Source of the DNA: Xanthoparmelia taractica
Lineage: Eukaryota > Ascomycota > Lecanoromycetes > Lecanorales > Parmeliaceae
Length of the DNA stretch: 17,507 nucleotides
Assembly: GCA_033085395.1 (NCBI GenBank)
Contig: JANQBS010000511.1
Span: forward strand, 1-17,507
Direction of reading: 5' to 3'
Each line of letters begins with the position of its first letter. Position 1 is the stretch's first letter. The notes beneath the pieces are model-generated. The model made no database searches, had not been told where the DNA came from, and saw only the letters and a list, made by a program, of their open reading frames with translations. Of this stretch, positions 1 to 9,497 are shown piece after piece. Both the position numbers and the translations under genes were made by a program.

Positions 1-1189
1 GAGTTTTCAGAGCCTTCGTAGCATATTCAGTCAATGGAAGCAGTCAATCCCACTACACGTCCATTCGTTCGTGACAAGCTTCTAATAATTATTAAGCTAT
101 AGATAAAGAAATATAATCTAGCTTTTTAAGAAACGAAATTATATATTATATATTAGAATAACGTCGTCGAAAGATCTATTTAAATAACTTAGGCGAATAT
201 ACGTATAATACTTTATAACTCTTAGCTATCGATTAAATTTTAAGACGAAGTAATAATAAATAATACGTATTTAAGAAATCGTATTTTAATTAATTCAATC
301 GTTAACGAAAAGACAATTAGTTCGAAGTAGATATATATTAAAAAGCTTTCATTAATTAATTATATTAGAGTATAGAATTATAAGTATATTATCTACGTTA
401 ATTTAGACTTTTATTCGATTTATATTTGAAGAGATAAGTTAATATTAAAAGAAAGAGAGATTATTTTAATGAAATTTAACTTTAAAATAATAAAGTAATA
501 TCGTATCTATACTTTAGACTTAGAAAGATATATTAAGTCGTTAATTATTATATTCTTTAAGAATATAAAGAATAGCGAGATAGATTTAAAGCTTTTAAAG
601 ATTACTTTAAATAATTTAATTACTTGTAATCTTATAAGACGTTTATTTATCTTATTTTTAATTGATTAAACGATCTTATAAAAGATCTCGTAGAGAAAAG
701 TAACTAAAATATAAGCTCAATAGAGATAACTATAATTATATTATTAATATTAATAATTTCGCCTTCTTTTATATCTTTAATAAAAGTAGATATTTTAATT
801 AATTAGACTACTTCGCAAGAAAAGATAACTAAGAATATAATCTTAGTAGATTAAACTATAACTAAATTATAATTATAATAATTAGTAACTTCGTATTCTT
901 CTAAGTCTTTAACATTATCTTTAATATTAAAGTTATTATCTTCTAATTCTCTAATTTAATCTCTAATTTAGACGTTAAGATTATCGTTATATATATTACT
1001 TTTATAATTATATATCTCTATATCTATCTGGATATATATTAATCTTTAAGCATATAATATATTATAAATATCTACTTTAAAAAGAAAGAAAAATAGCGAG
1101 ATAAATAAAAAAAAGGTAACGAAGCATATTAAAATATTATTAATAATAAAGGCTATGAAAATTAAGAAAGATAAGAAAGATCTAGTAAT

Positions 1190-2800
1190 TATTTTTATTT
1201 TAAATATATATAAAGAAGTTATTAATTACTTAATATAAGATCGAGAATAACTTTAGACTATTAAGAATAAGATCTTATAATTAAAAGAAAACAATATATA
1301 AGTTATTAAAGTTTCGTCTAATGAAGCTAATATAATAATTTATAAATAAGTATTTAGCGTTAAATATAATAAGAATAATATTATTTAGAAGTTCAAGACA
1401 AGACTAATAATTAAAGAATTCTTATAAATTTATGAGATTAATTATAATAAAATCTTTGCCCCTATTATTCGAATAAATATAATGCGAGTTATATTAACTT
1501 TAATAACTATTAAGAACTTAGAGTTAAACTAGATCGACATTAATAACGTCTTTACTATGTCTTAACTTCGTTACTTAATTTAAATATATATGCTTTCGAG
1601 AGTTAATATAAACGAAGATTCATATCTAAGATTACTTTAAAGTCTATATAGTCTTAAATAAGTAATTTATAACTAATACTTTACGTATAATAAAGAATTA
1701 ACTAAATTAAGCTTCGTTTCGTCGAAATCGAACTTGTATCTATATATTTATAGAAGAAAATAGCTAATTATATTAATTTATATTAATAATATCTCTATTA
1801 TTTCGTTATTTAAAGATTAAATTTAGTGATTTAAGAATTAATTTATAAGAAAGTTTAAGATAAAGAATTTAGACGAACTTAAGCGAATACTTAAGATAAA
1901 AATTAAAAGAGATCGCTTAAATAGAACTATTAGAATTAATTAAATTATTTATATTAGAAGCGTATTAAAAAGATTAAATATAAAGAAAGATAAGTATTAT
2001 AAGATCGAAATCTCTATAGATAACTATAATATTATTAATTTAATTCCTTTAGAAGAAGAACAAATTAATCGCGAGAACTACGTAAGAGTTATAAATAAAC
2101 TAATATATATAATAATATACACTCGTTCTAATATTATACTCGTATTTAAGAAATTAAGTTAATGTATAAATAACTTAACTATTCGTTATAATTAGAAAGT
2201 AAAGACTTTATTAAGATATATACGATTTAATTCTAATATATTATTTACTTATAGAAGAAATAATTATAAGTTAATGTAATTAAATAATTATTTTAATATA
2301 GATTACGTCGTAGATAAAAGTCGAAGATTTATAATAAATCAAGTTTTTATATTAAGAGGGGATTTAATTTTATAGATAAGTAGAAAATAGCGATCTATAT
2401 TAACTTCAATTACGAAAGTCGAGTATATAGTTCTATTAGAATACTTTAGATAGATTGTTTAACTAATTAGCTTATTTACGAAACTTAAGTACTCTAAAAT
2501 TATTAATTTAATACATTAATAGATAAATATTTAGATCTTAATTAATTTAGAGATAATAATAAAATTAAAAAAAGATAATAATAAGATTATTATATTAATT
2601 AAGAATTATTAAATTAGTAAATAATTAAAATATATTAATATAACTTATTATTATATTAGAGAGCTTTAGAAGTATAAGAAAATTAATATAAATTACGTCT
2701 TAATTAATAAGATAATTATTAATAAACTTATTAAGTCGCTAATTAAATAGAAATTTAATAAGTTTTTTAAACTTATAGATATGCGAATAACTTATTAGAG
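1190..2800 (+). pseudogene. Copia pol remnant: reverse transcriptase and RNase H
   Basis: The translation keeps the order of Ty1/copia pol. A block like 'TFAPTIRxxTMRVILALAT' is read as FAPIIRINIMRVILTLIT near 1455-1510. The catalytic 'QLDVxxAF' region is read as xIDINNVF from 1530. 'LRLLQSLYGLKQ' is read as LRLLxSLYSLKx near 1630. The YVDD motif has become YINN at 1779-1790, exactly what G-to-A and C-to-T changes would give. 'INQTNYIRSVLKR' follows near 1935-1970. RNase H shows 'DYAGDKxxRRSTSGYVF' as DYVVDKSRRFIINQVF near 2301-2350, 'TSITKAEYIAL' near 2403-2435, and the tail 'HYIREL...KFNKFxxLIDMRIT' near 2640-2790. Catalytic aspartates are lost and stops are frequent, so this is a dead gene. 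x marks a stop or variable residue. Confidence 0.88.
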
Positions 2801-3090
2801 GGAGTAGAATTCGTAGTATACTCATCTTTAAAAGTCTTAATAATTTAATTCGTTTAGAAATATAATTAGATTAATTAATAAAAGTTCTATATAATTATTC
2901 TAATTAAGTTAATAAATTAAAATATTTCTATATCGTGTTAGCTTAAGAGTTAATAATTTGTCGTTAAAAATTATTAGAATTTCTAGAATAACGTCGAGAG
3001 TTATCTAGCATCTAATTGAATCTCCGACACAGTCGATATATAATTTAACTAAGTGTGATAACTGTAATAATAGTGAATAGAATCTGATTG

Positions 3091-3098
3091 AGGGGGAG
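3091..3098 (+). other. Polypurine tract of the copia element
   Basis: The run agggggag directly precedes the TGTTGAAAATAAGGG start of the LTR. A purine tract with this look just before a TG-initiated LTR is typical of copia elements, where it primes plus-strand DNA synthesis. Confidence 0.75.
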
Positions 3099-3430
3099 TG
3101 TTGAAAATAAGGGTATTCAGCCCTATCATACTAGTGGGCTTGGCACTAGATATTTCCTCTCCAGTAGTTCTTAGCTAGGTTGACTCCTGAGTGTACTCAA
3201 TCCAGTCGTTCTAGGCCTAGTTATTCAACATATATGATAGAAATATAAAATTATCTAACCCTAGCCCTTCTAACTCAAACCCTGGCCTGTTTAGCCTTTG
3301 GCGATTCTTGGGCTTCTACCGAAGGGGCACTCTATCCTAATCCTAATAACTAAACAGATACTTAGCATATTATAGAGGCATAACGTATATGTTTAGTATA
3401 TGCGAAATCTCTATCTCTGCCGAGTTTTAA
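3099..3430 (+). repeat. 3' LTR of the copia element
   Basis: Starts with TGTTGAAAATAAGGG right after the polypurine tract. The right end is placed at about 3428-3430 because the last bases, gagttttaa, resemble the first bases of the window, gagttttca, which lie where the 5' LTR should end. TGAAAA near the start and TTTTCA at the presumed 5' LTR end form a short terminal inverted repeat. The segment has near-normal CpA content, unlike the interior. A shorter LTR of 132 bp (3099-3230, TGTTGAA...TTCAACA) is an alternative. Only one complete copy is visible, so the boundary is inferred. Confidence 0.65.
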
Positions 3431-4838
3431 TCTACCCCTACCGGACTATTCCCCGTTTCTGGCCCACGATCTTCAACTAAGGGATCTTTACTACGATACC
3501 CGGATTGCACAACATCTGTCACCGATTGTCCTGAGCCATCGACAAGGTTCCTCACCCCCGACAACCTTGCCGCCGGAACCTCAGCAATTTCAGCATCGTC
3601 ACCCTCGTCAACCTCCCACCAAAACCCCCGCCTCGGTCCCCTCCTCATCTTCCTCGCCATCAGCTCCCGCATCGAATAGCTTTCTCTTTCACCCGGTCTC
3701 GGCGGACCGGAGATGGGGTTCCCGAAAATGGCCCGCATCACGGCGACGGAGGACATGATGCACGCCACGCAAGCTTCCATGAAGACCCAATAGAGATCCC
3801 ATGTGATGTCTTCGGCGTCGCCGATGCGGAAACCGGCAGCCCTAACCAGGGCGATGCAGACCATGACAAGCGACAAGCAGAGGAAGCATGCCAGAGATAC
3901 TTTTTGCCGTAGCTTCATCTGAGTCTTGCGGAGGAGGACGATGGGGATGCTGACGACTATGGATCAGAATTTTAGTAATCCGAGGAATTGTGGAAAAGGG
4001 ATTCGAAGGTATAATCACTCAAAAGATCAGTCGTGATATCCAACACCGTTCCCAGCGCTGATAACGACGCGGTCAGGACATATGGTGTCTGCGGAAGGCA
4101 TTTTTCTGCCGGTTTGTTCTTCCTCAGCATCCACCCGAACAACAACGGACGTGCACGGAACATGCTCCCTCCTATCTACTTACGTGCATGGGTCCGAAAA
4201 TAAGGGCACACGATAAAGTCCTCGCATTCGAAAAACCCCCAAGCAAGCAACGTCAAAGCGACCGTGCACCAATAATAGACGGTGAGTTTTCGCGCCACGC
4301 GCTTGATCAGGTGACGGAACAGCGCCAGGAATGAAGCCTTGATGGAGAAGGTCGCGGTCCACGCGATGCAGAAGAGCGCATCGATGACGGGCAGGGAGTC
4401 GAACAGCGACGACAGCTCGCTAGGCGCGATGACGATGCCCGCGCCCGTCGCGGCGGCCTCGTCCACGAATATGATGTGGTACGAGTGCACCATCAGACCT
4501 GTCCCCGCGCAGAGGCAAACCAGCGCGAATAGGACGAATAGGTCATCCAGGAAGAGTCGGCGACGGCTCGCGAGTCGGAGTATGAAGCGTGTGAATGCTG
4601 CGACGACAGCTAGGCCGAATAGAACGCCAAGGGATGCATGGAGAAGGGGCGGTATGTGTTAGTATGTTGTATTTGGTTCAGGAGGGGTGATTCTGGTGGA
4701 AGTCGCACGTACTATGAATGCGGTTCTCGGTATCCGTCCTGCATTGGCGATTTGCGCTTGGTTTGCAGGCGAGTCGGGAAGCTGCTGGGTCGTTGCGGCC
4801 GAGAGGTTGGGGGCTGCGTTTGATGATGATGCGGGCAT
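3427..4838 (-). CDS. Seven-helix SAT4/fungal-rhodopsin-like integral membrane protein, 5' structure uncertain
   Basis: The family (fungal Rhodopsin/SAT4 domain, DUF3112-like in older annotation) consists of seven-helix membrane proteins, mostly of unknown role and often found next to secondary-metabolite genes. Visible helices, in order: LLHASLGVLFGLAVVAAF; the DDLFVLFALVCLCAGTGL region; the DALFCIAWTATFSIKASFL region; WCTVALTLLAWGFFECEDF; the ALGTVLDITTDLLIVSIPIV region with the family's D-x-x-x-DLL; VSLACFLCLSLVMVCIALVR; and the FMEACVACIMSSVAVMRAIF region. Supported exons: up to 4184, 4105-4019 and 3956-3427. The introns are 4106-4183 (78 bp) and 3957-4018 (62 bp), both GT-AG and in frame. 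The first exon is probably 4838-4713 (MPASSSNAAP...RTAFI), ending at a GTACGT donor. Between it and helix 1 there is an in-frame TAA (4661-4659) inside TACTAAC, and no AG acceptor restores the full helix 1. The TAA stop at 3429-3427 appears to fall in the LTR. The gene may be damaged at both ends. Confidence 0.65.
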
Positions 4839-5521
4839 GTTTGACGTCGAAGAGGTACGTGTTTTCCTTTTTAGCCGAATAATCTGTCAGGAAGTTTTTC
4901 CTCATGCGAAGGTTGCAAGGTATGAGATACAACAAGCTATGGAATGGATTGCGTAAGAGAGAGAGAGAGCCTTTTTACTAAACAAGACAAAAATGTGGGC
5001 TTCTGCTCACGCCGCAGACGATGGATGTCAGACATGGCATGCGATCATGTCTTTCAATTGCACCGAGGTACATGATCTCAGTTGGAGGTACACAGGTACA
5101 CTGCAAGAAGTAGGGAAGACTGTCGGCCGACAAAGTACGCCTCAGGTGCAATTTACGAGTCTTTTGATTTCTTGTACAACGAACTGCGACATTTTCTTTT
5201 TTTTTCCGCAGCGTGCTTGTGCCTCCAAGGCATCTCCAGTAGTTCCCCTGCAATCTGTCAAGCTTTCAGGCGCATATGATCAACCCCCGTAAACCTAGAC
5301 ATTGTAAAAACAACCATATATCTCCGCCTTATACACGCATGGGCAGATTTCGGATTTTCTTTATCTACTTTGCACATGGAAAATCCCCCCCCCCAACCTC
5401 CCCCTTTCTTTTTTTCCAGCGCCTCTCATCTCCAAAAATTCATATCTCTCCGCCAAGGAGGACCCAAGTCCCTCCCTCCCCTTACCCTTAATCTATCCAC
5501 CGCACCCTGCACGGAGTATCC
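4839..5521. other. Intergenic: promoter of the SAT4-like gene and 3' flank of the decarboxylase-like gene
   Basis: 683 bp between two genes on the minus strand. It holds a short GA repeat (about 4956-4969), a TCGGCCGA palindrome at 5123-5130, a T-rich tract near 5196-5210, and C-rich then CT-rich tracts at about 5385-5420. Small open frames here (for example + 4993-5292) lack domain features and start context, and I do not regard them as genes. Confidence 0.6.
5123..5130. promoter_or_regulatory. TCGGCCGA palindrome, site 1 of 3
   Basis: Lies 285 bp upstream of the proposed ATG of the SAT4-like gene. The palindrome extends to 12 bp (TGTCGGCCGACA, 5121-5132). Inverted CGG/CCG half-sites are the usual target type of fungal Zn2Cys6 regulators. 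The same octamer recurs at 7291 and 9619. Confidence 0.45.
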
Positions 5522-6809
5522 TCATGCCAAAGCCGTACACAGCACACCCGGCCTATCAACCCACGCGACATCGAGTCTGAGCCCAAACACGCCATGCCAT
5601 TCCCGAGCCGTCGGGAAAAACGGCGGTCGCACAACTACATCTCCAACAACAGGCACCGGCGCATTCTCGCCCGTCGTGAGCGAGGTGTTGTATAGCTGCA
5701 CGTAGTCGTCGCACACGATTTGCGACGTCCCGTTGCCGAAGAGAGGCTGGTTGGTGATGTTGCGGAGTCTGCTTGTTTGCCGATCAAGGCCGGATGGGGT
5801 TGGTTAGCTAGCTGAGCACGGGTATCTTATATCGCGTCGTGAGTCGCTAGAACGAACGCAAGGGAAAGGTCGGAGAGGAATTAGGGGACTAAGAGATGTC
5901 ATTTGGGACGTATAGAAATACAAGGGGGAAAATTAGAAAGGAAGAATGTTGAAGGAGGGAGGGGGGAGAGTAATTACGCGTGTGTGGTGTACGGCATCGT
6001 GGCACTTGTCGCAAACGTCGTCTTGAAGCTCGGCGGCAATCCCAACGCCTGATCATCTCCCTTCCACGCCGTCATGACCGTCTCGCCGCGCCACGGGCGG
6101 CCGGCCACGGGAGCGTAAGCATCGCAAGGCGGATCGAACGTGCCCGCGTACGTTTCCTGGAGGCCAGGTTCACTGGCGAGCACGACCGGATTCGGCGAGA
6201 CTAGAATCGGCGCCCCGTATCGAAACGAGCTGTAGCCGTTGTCGAGCCGGTCGATAAAGGGAAATATGAGCGATGCGCGCTTACGAGTGGGGGGAGCAAG
6301 CATTAGCCGGGATGGGACACCGGGGCCAAGGAGGGGAGTGGGAGGTGGCGTACGGAGAAGTCTGGTGCGGCGGGGGCCCCGTCCTCACGGATGTCGTGGT
6401 CTTGGACCATCTCAATGTACATCTGGAGTTGATCAGGTGAGTATTCTGATCAGGTGAGTATTCTGCTGGATTCTTTTCCGTTTTGCGCGCTAGTGCAGCT
6501 GGACTGGAGACATACGGGATACATATCTGCCGATAGGGTTGGGAACAGCTGACGGTACGTATCATTTAGTATTGGATACTGAGCCGGGACGATGCTGCGG
6601 GCGGTGTCGTAATGAATCGGGATAACTGCCAGGGTACCGTTGGCAGTGCCGGTGCCGACGCCAAAACCTGTGTAGTCATTTGCGATTGGGTTTGGTTGAG
6701 AGGCTGACGGTGCGGTACAGACTGGAGGGGACAGCGTGACTGAGGAGGAAGTAGTCATGACTCGATGGAGGCAGATGGCCAGACAAGCGAGAAGGGGCAA
6801 GGTAAGCAT
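5522..6809 (-). CDS. Secreted/lumenal protein resembling the acetoacetate-decarboxylase-like superfamily
   Basis: Four exons on the minus strand: 6809-6516, 6422-6354, 6279-5978 and 5768-5522, giving 303 residues. The introns are 6423-6515 (93 bp), 6280-6353 (74 bp) and 5769-5977 (209 bp, branch-like GCTAAC), all GT-AG and in frame. The start is the first ATG after an in-frame stop. The N-terminus MLTLPLLACLAICLHR looks like a signal peptide or anchor. Five N-glycosylation sequons (about N57, N82, N225, N234, N249) and several cysteines fit a life in the ER lumen or outside the cell. The segments HYDTARSIVPAQYPIL, DFSRASLIFPFID, NGYSSFRYGAPILV (about 135-148) and FDPPCDAY (169-176) recall fungal proteins placed in the acetoacetate-decarboxylase-like fold; this is from memory. 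I see no lysine in a GYPK-like setting, so true decarboxylase chemistry is doubtful. Substrate unknown. Confidence 0.75.
6430..6463. repeat. Perfect 17-bp tandem duplication inside intron 1
   Basis: tgatcaggtgagtattc occurs twice head to tail (6430-6446, 6447-6463), close to the acceptor of intron 1 of the decarboxylase-like gene. It lengthens the intron from 76 to 93 bp. The copies are identical, so the event is probably recent. Confidence 0.9.
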
Positions 6810-7510
6810 GAGGGCGGAGAGAGAAACCGTCCTGATTCCTTGATGCGACAACAAGGTGAAGAATCCGGAAGATTAGAAGATAAATAAAGCATCAATCTCA
6901 GACAGTGTGCGTGGCTCAGCTTGAAAATGAGGAGATTCCGGATGCTATTTGCCTGGGAACGAAGTCTTCCTGTTAGCTAGAGCAGAAAAACATATTTACA
7001 ACGGAGGAAGGCTGAGTGATGGCCAACAAGTCGTCATGTACTCTATATATAATGAGTCATAACGCTTGCAGGAGGTATTGATACTTACTAATTCTCATGC
7101 ACAACTACATGAAGGACGAATGCAGATCAACATAGTTACGGAAATTGAGGATCGTGCTAGCCGTTTATACGTGTAATAGGAATCCTTCCAGGCACGAGAG
7201 CTATCCAGACCAACGCTAAAGCACAGAGTGGACGTACTTACTGACTAGCCAGCCCTACATAGCTATTGAGGTCCCTGAGGTGCTTTGGATTCGGCCGAGA
7301 TAAATTTCGAGCGACTAGCCCTACTTCAGCAATACATCCACTACCGTAAAGGGCTTGCTACGAAGATTAGAGCTCACTGCAACGCCTAGGTTTGAGGTAA
7401 AGCAGCAACTTATTTCCAACATTCTCCATTCCATTTCTCGCAATCATACCGCGCCTCGATCAGCCATGAGGTCTGTTCACTGAAGCCGCCGGACGGTGGT
7501 AAGCCTCTAA
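6810..7510. promoter_or_regulatory. Intergenic: promoter of the decarboxylase-like gene and 3' flank of the P450 gene
   Basis: 701 bp with no convincing coding region. TATATATA at 7044-7051, about 235 bp upstream of the proposed ATG, is a possible TATA element. A TCGGCCGA palindrome lies at 7291-7298, 482 bp upstream. The portion next to the gene (6810-6872) is open in the reading frame of exon 1 but has no ATG, so it is treated as 5' leader. Confidence 0.5.
7291..7298. promoter_or_regulatory. TCGGCCGA palindrome, site 2 of 3
   Basis: Context ATTCGGCCGAGAT, 482 bp upstream of the decarboxylase-like ATG and 213 bp beyond the P450 stop codon. It shares TTCGGCCGAG (10 bases) with the site at 9619. 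Confidence 0.4.
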
Positions 7511-9497
7511 TTACTCCGTACGACGCTCAGTCATGACCTTGAACTCGCCGTGGAACTGCGGAACAACCATGTCATCCCAGACCATATCCTTCTCCGTGGT
7601 GTCGACAAGCTGCAGATTGAAACGTCGGACAATGTACGCGATAGCCATGTACATTTCCATGTAGGCCAAACTAGCCAACGGAATCAGAGTCAATAAAGAA
7701 TCCAAGGCAACCGAGGGGGAAAAAGCCTCGGCGTCGAATGGTTAGGAGGAATTGCAGTAGGTAGGACGACCTACTTGATCCCCAAACACGACCGACTGCC
7801 TCGCGAGAACGCAACCATGAATTTCAACTGTTGCTCAATCTCACTCGCCGGCTTCATCCATCGATCGGGATTGAATTTTCGCGCTTCCTTGAAGATGCTC
7901 TCGTTGTAATGGATGTGATAGATTGCCATACCGATGCGTGTACCGGCGGGTACGAACCGTCCGTCAGGTAGGGTTACGCCGCCTGGGGGTACAAGACGAG
8001 GTGTACGCGAAGCGGCGGGGGAGGAATAGCGGAGGCCTTCTTTGATGACGGCAGACTATGCAGAGTCCAAAGTCAGTAGGAAACAGCCGGAGATGGCTAT
8101 TTCGGAGTTTGGGGTGATGCTATGAAGAAGAAGTTCGGATGACGTACAAGATATGGTAATTGCTCCAACACGGGATACGGTGCGTGCGATGTTGGTTCTG
8201 GTAGGACCGTCTTCAACTCTGCCAGCAGACGGACATGGATTTCTGGATTGTTTACTATGTTGAATAGAGTGACCATGTTAGCGATTCCCGTGGTATCGTC
8301 ACCAGCCGACACTGTCGTGAGGATCTCATCGCGAAGACCTTGCTTGCTGGGCACGTGGTAACCCTTTTCGGGTATTGGAATCAAAAGGCGTTCCATGATG
8401 GTAGGGAATTGCGGGGCTTTGCCATTTGCAACATCGTCAATATACTCGTCGATTCTGCGAGAGGCGAACTACATAGAATCAGCATCAGCAATTCGAGCAC
8501 TGAGCGCTCTGATTGAAACCTGCTCAAGCTTGTGTCCCATCTCTACTGTGTGCGAGATTCGCTTCGCAATCCATAAAGGGAGGCTGTTCAGCCACCGGAC
8601 GAATGGGAAGGCTTTAATAACGTGCAAGCTCGGAAGGTATTGTTGAAAGACACGGACAGGCAATGACATGAATGATGGATCCGCCAACGCATTCAAAGGT
8701 TTGCCGAATGCAAATTGCGAGACCATGTCTGAACGATCTCTTTAGCGAGGAGAGAGAAATCCTGGAGAATCCTCATTTAACCTACCCATGGCAAGAGATT
8801 TAAGAGCCCACTCCATCGATACAGGCTTACCTGCCGCAAAATGCTCGTCGAATCGCTGGCAACAATAATCCACATGCTCCATAAGCATCGGCTCCAACTG
8901 CAGGATGTTCTTTTTCGCGAACAATGGCTCGAGAGGCGCACGCCGTTGTTTATGTTTTATGGGATCGCTCTCAGCGAGCGTGCTTGATGGCGCTCCAAGA
9001 ACTTTGTGCATGGATGGATCTTTGTAATATTTGCTCCCAAGACGATACAATTCATGATAAAATCTTGGATCGTAAACGTGGACCTCGTTCGGTCCCATTC
9101 GAAGCGCTCCTCCTGCATTGATGTAACGGTGGTCAGAAGGTCCGGAAGCTTCTCCGTGGCTCAAACCCAGCGAGACATGGCTTGCCTAATGAGTTGTGCA
9201 TCTGCTCCAGTTTGAAAAGGGTCTGTCCCTTCTGACCCGGCTTGACGCCAATGTTCCAATACGCTTCCCAGCTATTCCCAATCAGCGTCTTATATCCAAG
9301 GATGTGTGGTCTGAGGATGAACTAGCGCACTATTCTCCCAAGGCTGCCCATTTCGACCCAGGGAAGATGGACAGCGGACTGAGATAGATGAGGTAGATTG
9401 CTCGAACGGCGTGATAGGATAAAAAGACAGCAGAAATTAGCAAAAGCAAAAGCCCCACAGAAAGCAGGTTGTACAACTCTTTTAGATGGGAAAACAT
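7511..9497 (-). CDS. Cytochrome P450 monooxygenase, trichodiene-oxygenase-like
   Basis: Eight exons encode 516 residues, a normal length for a microsomal fungal P450. Exons: 9497-9331, 9271-9186, 9112-8786, 8728-8520, 8468-8148, 8055-7775 and 7670-7511 (seven coding blocks, six introns of 51-104 bp). All junctions keep frame. The intron 9113-9185 uses a GC donor; the others are GT-AG. An N-terminal anchor (VGLLLLLISAVFLSYHAV, about 14-31) precedes YLSPLSIFPGSKWAAL, the usual proline-rich hinge. Conserved motifs: oxygen-binding AGDDTT (318-323), ExxR as EGLR (376-379), PDRW (433-436) and the haem loop FSRGSRSCLG (453-462) with Cys460 as thiolate ligand. The catalytic set is complete, so the gene looks functional. 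It should oxidise a small lipophilic substrate at the ER using a P450 reductase. The look is that of the trichodiene-oxygenase/benzoate-hydroxylase-like group common in terpenoid clusters; substrate unknown. Shares its promoter with the acyltransferase gene. (The exon list given here, seven blocks, is the one to use.). Confidence 0.92.

Larger units (their letters stand above)
1..3430 (+). mobile_element. RIP-degraded Ty1/copia LTR retrotransposon, 3' part plus LTR
   Basis: A copia-type element read left to right. Conserved pol blocks are still readable despite many TAA/TAG codons: reverse transcriptase at about 1190-2010, RNase H at about 2100-2450 and its C-terminal tail at about 2590-2800. 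A polypurine tract (3091-3098) and an LTR follow. CpA and TpG are almost absent between about 80 and 3000, and the stops sit where CAA/CAG codons are expected, which is the RIP pattern. The first bases (gagttttcagagcc) look like an LTR end followed by a primer-binding-site-like tcagagcc, so the window may begin at the end of the 5' LTR. The interior is then only about 3.1 kb. Copia elements usually have more than 4 kb, and I could not find gag or integrase, so a deletion is likely. The element cannot encode active protein. Confidence 0.85.

Noticed and set aside
3099..3230. A 132-bp LTR with ends TGTTGAA/TTCAACA
   Set aside because: Possible, but the longer model explains the shared gagtttt at the window start and at 3424, and gives a more usual LTR length.
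3567..3758. Small + strand frame opposite the SAT4-like C-terminus
   Set aside because: Low-complexity proline/serine shadow of the real minus-strand exon.
3427..4838. SAT4-like gene as a membrane-integral terpene cyclase
   Set aside because: The helix pattern, D-x-x-x-DLL segment and C-terminal tail match SAT4/rhodopsin-like proteins, not the shorter Pyr4-type cyclases.
4687..4956. 89-codon open frame on the + strand
   Set aside because: It lies antisense to the first exon and promoter of the SAT4-like gene, has no recognisable domain, and the opposite strand gives a better exon with donor site.
4993..5292. 99-codon open frame on the + strand
   Set aside because: No domain, a run of phenylalanines from a T-tract, and it overlaps the TCGGCCGA site in the promoter region. 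Probably chance.
6810..6854. Start of the decarboxylase-like gene at 6854
   Set aside because: That codon is TTG. The first ATG in frame is at 6809 and begins a good signal-like sequence.
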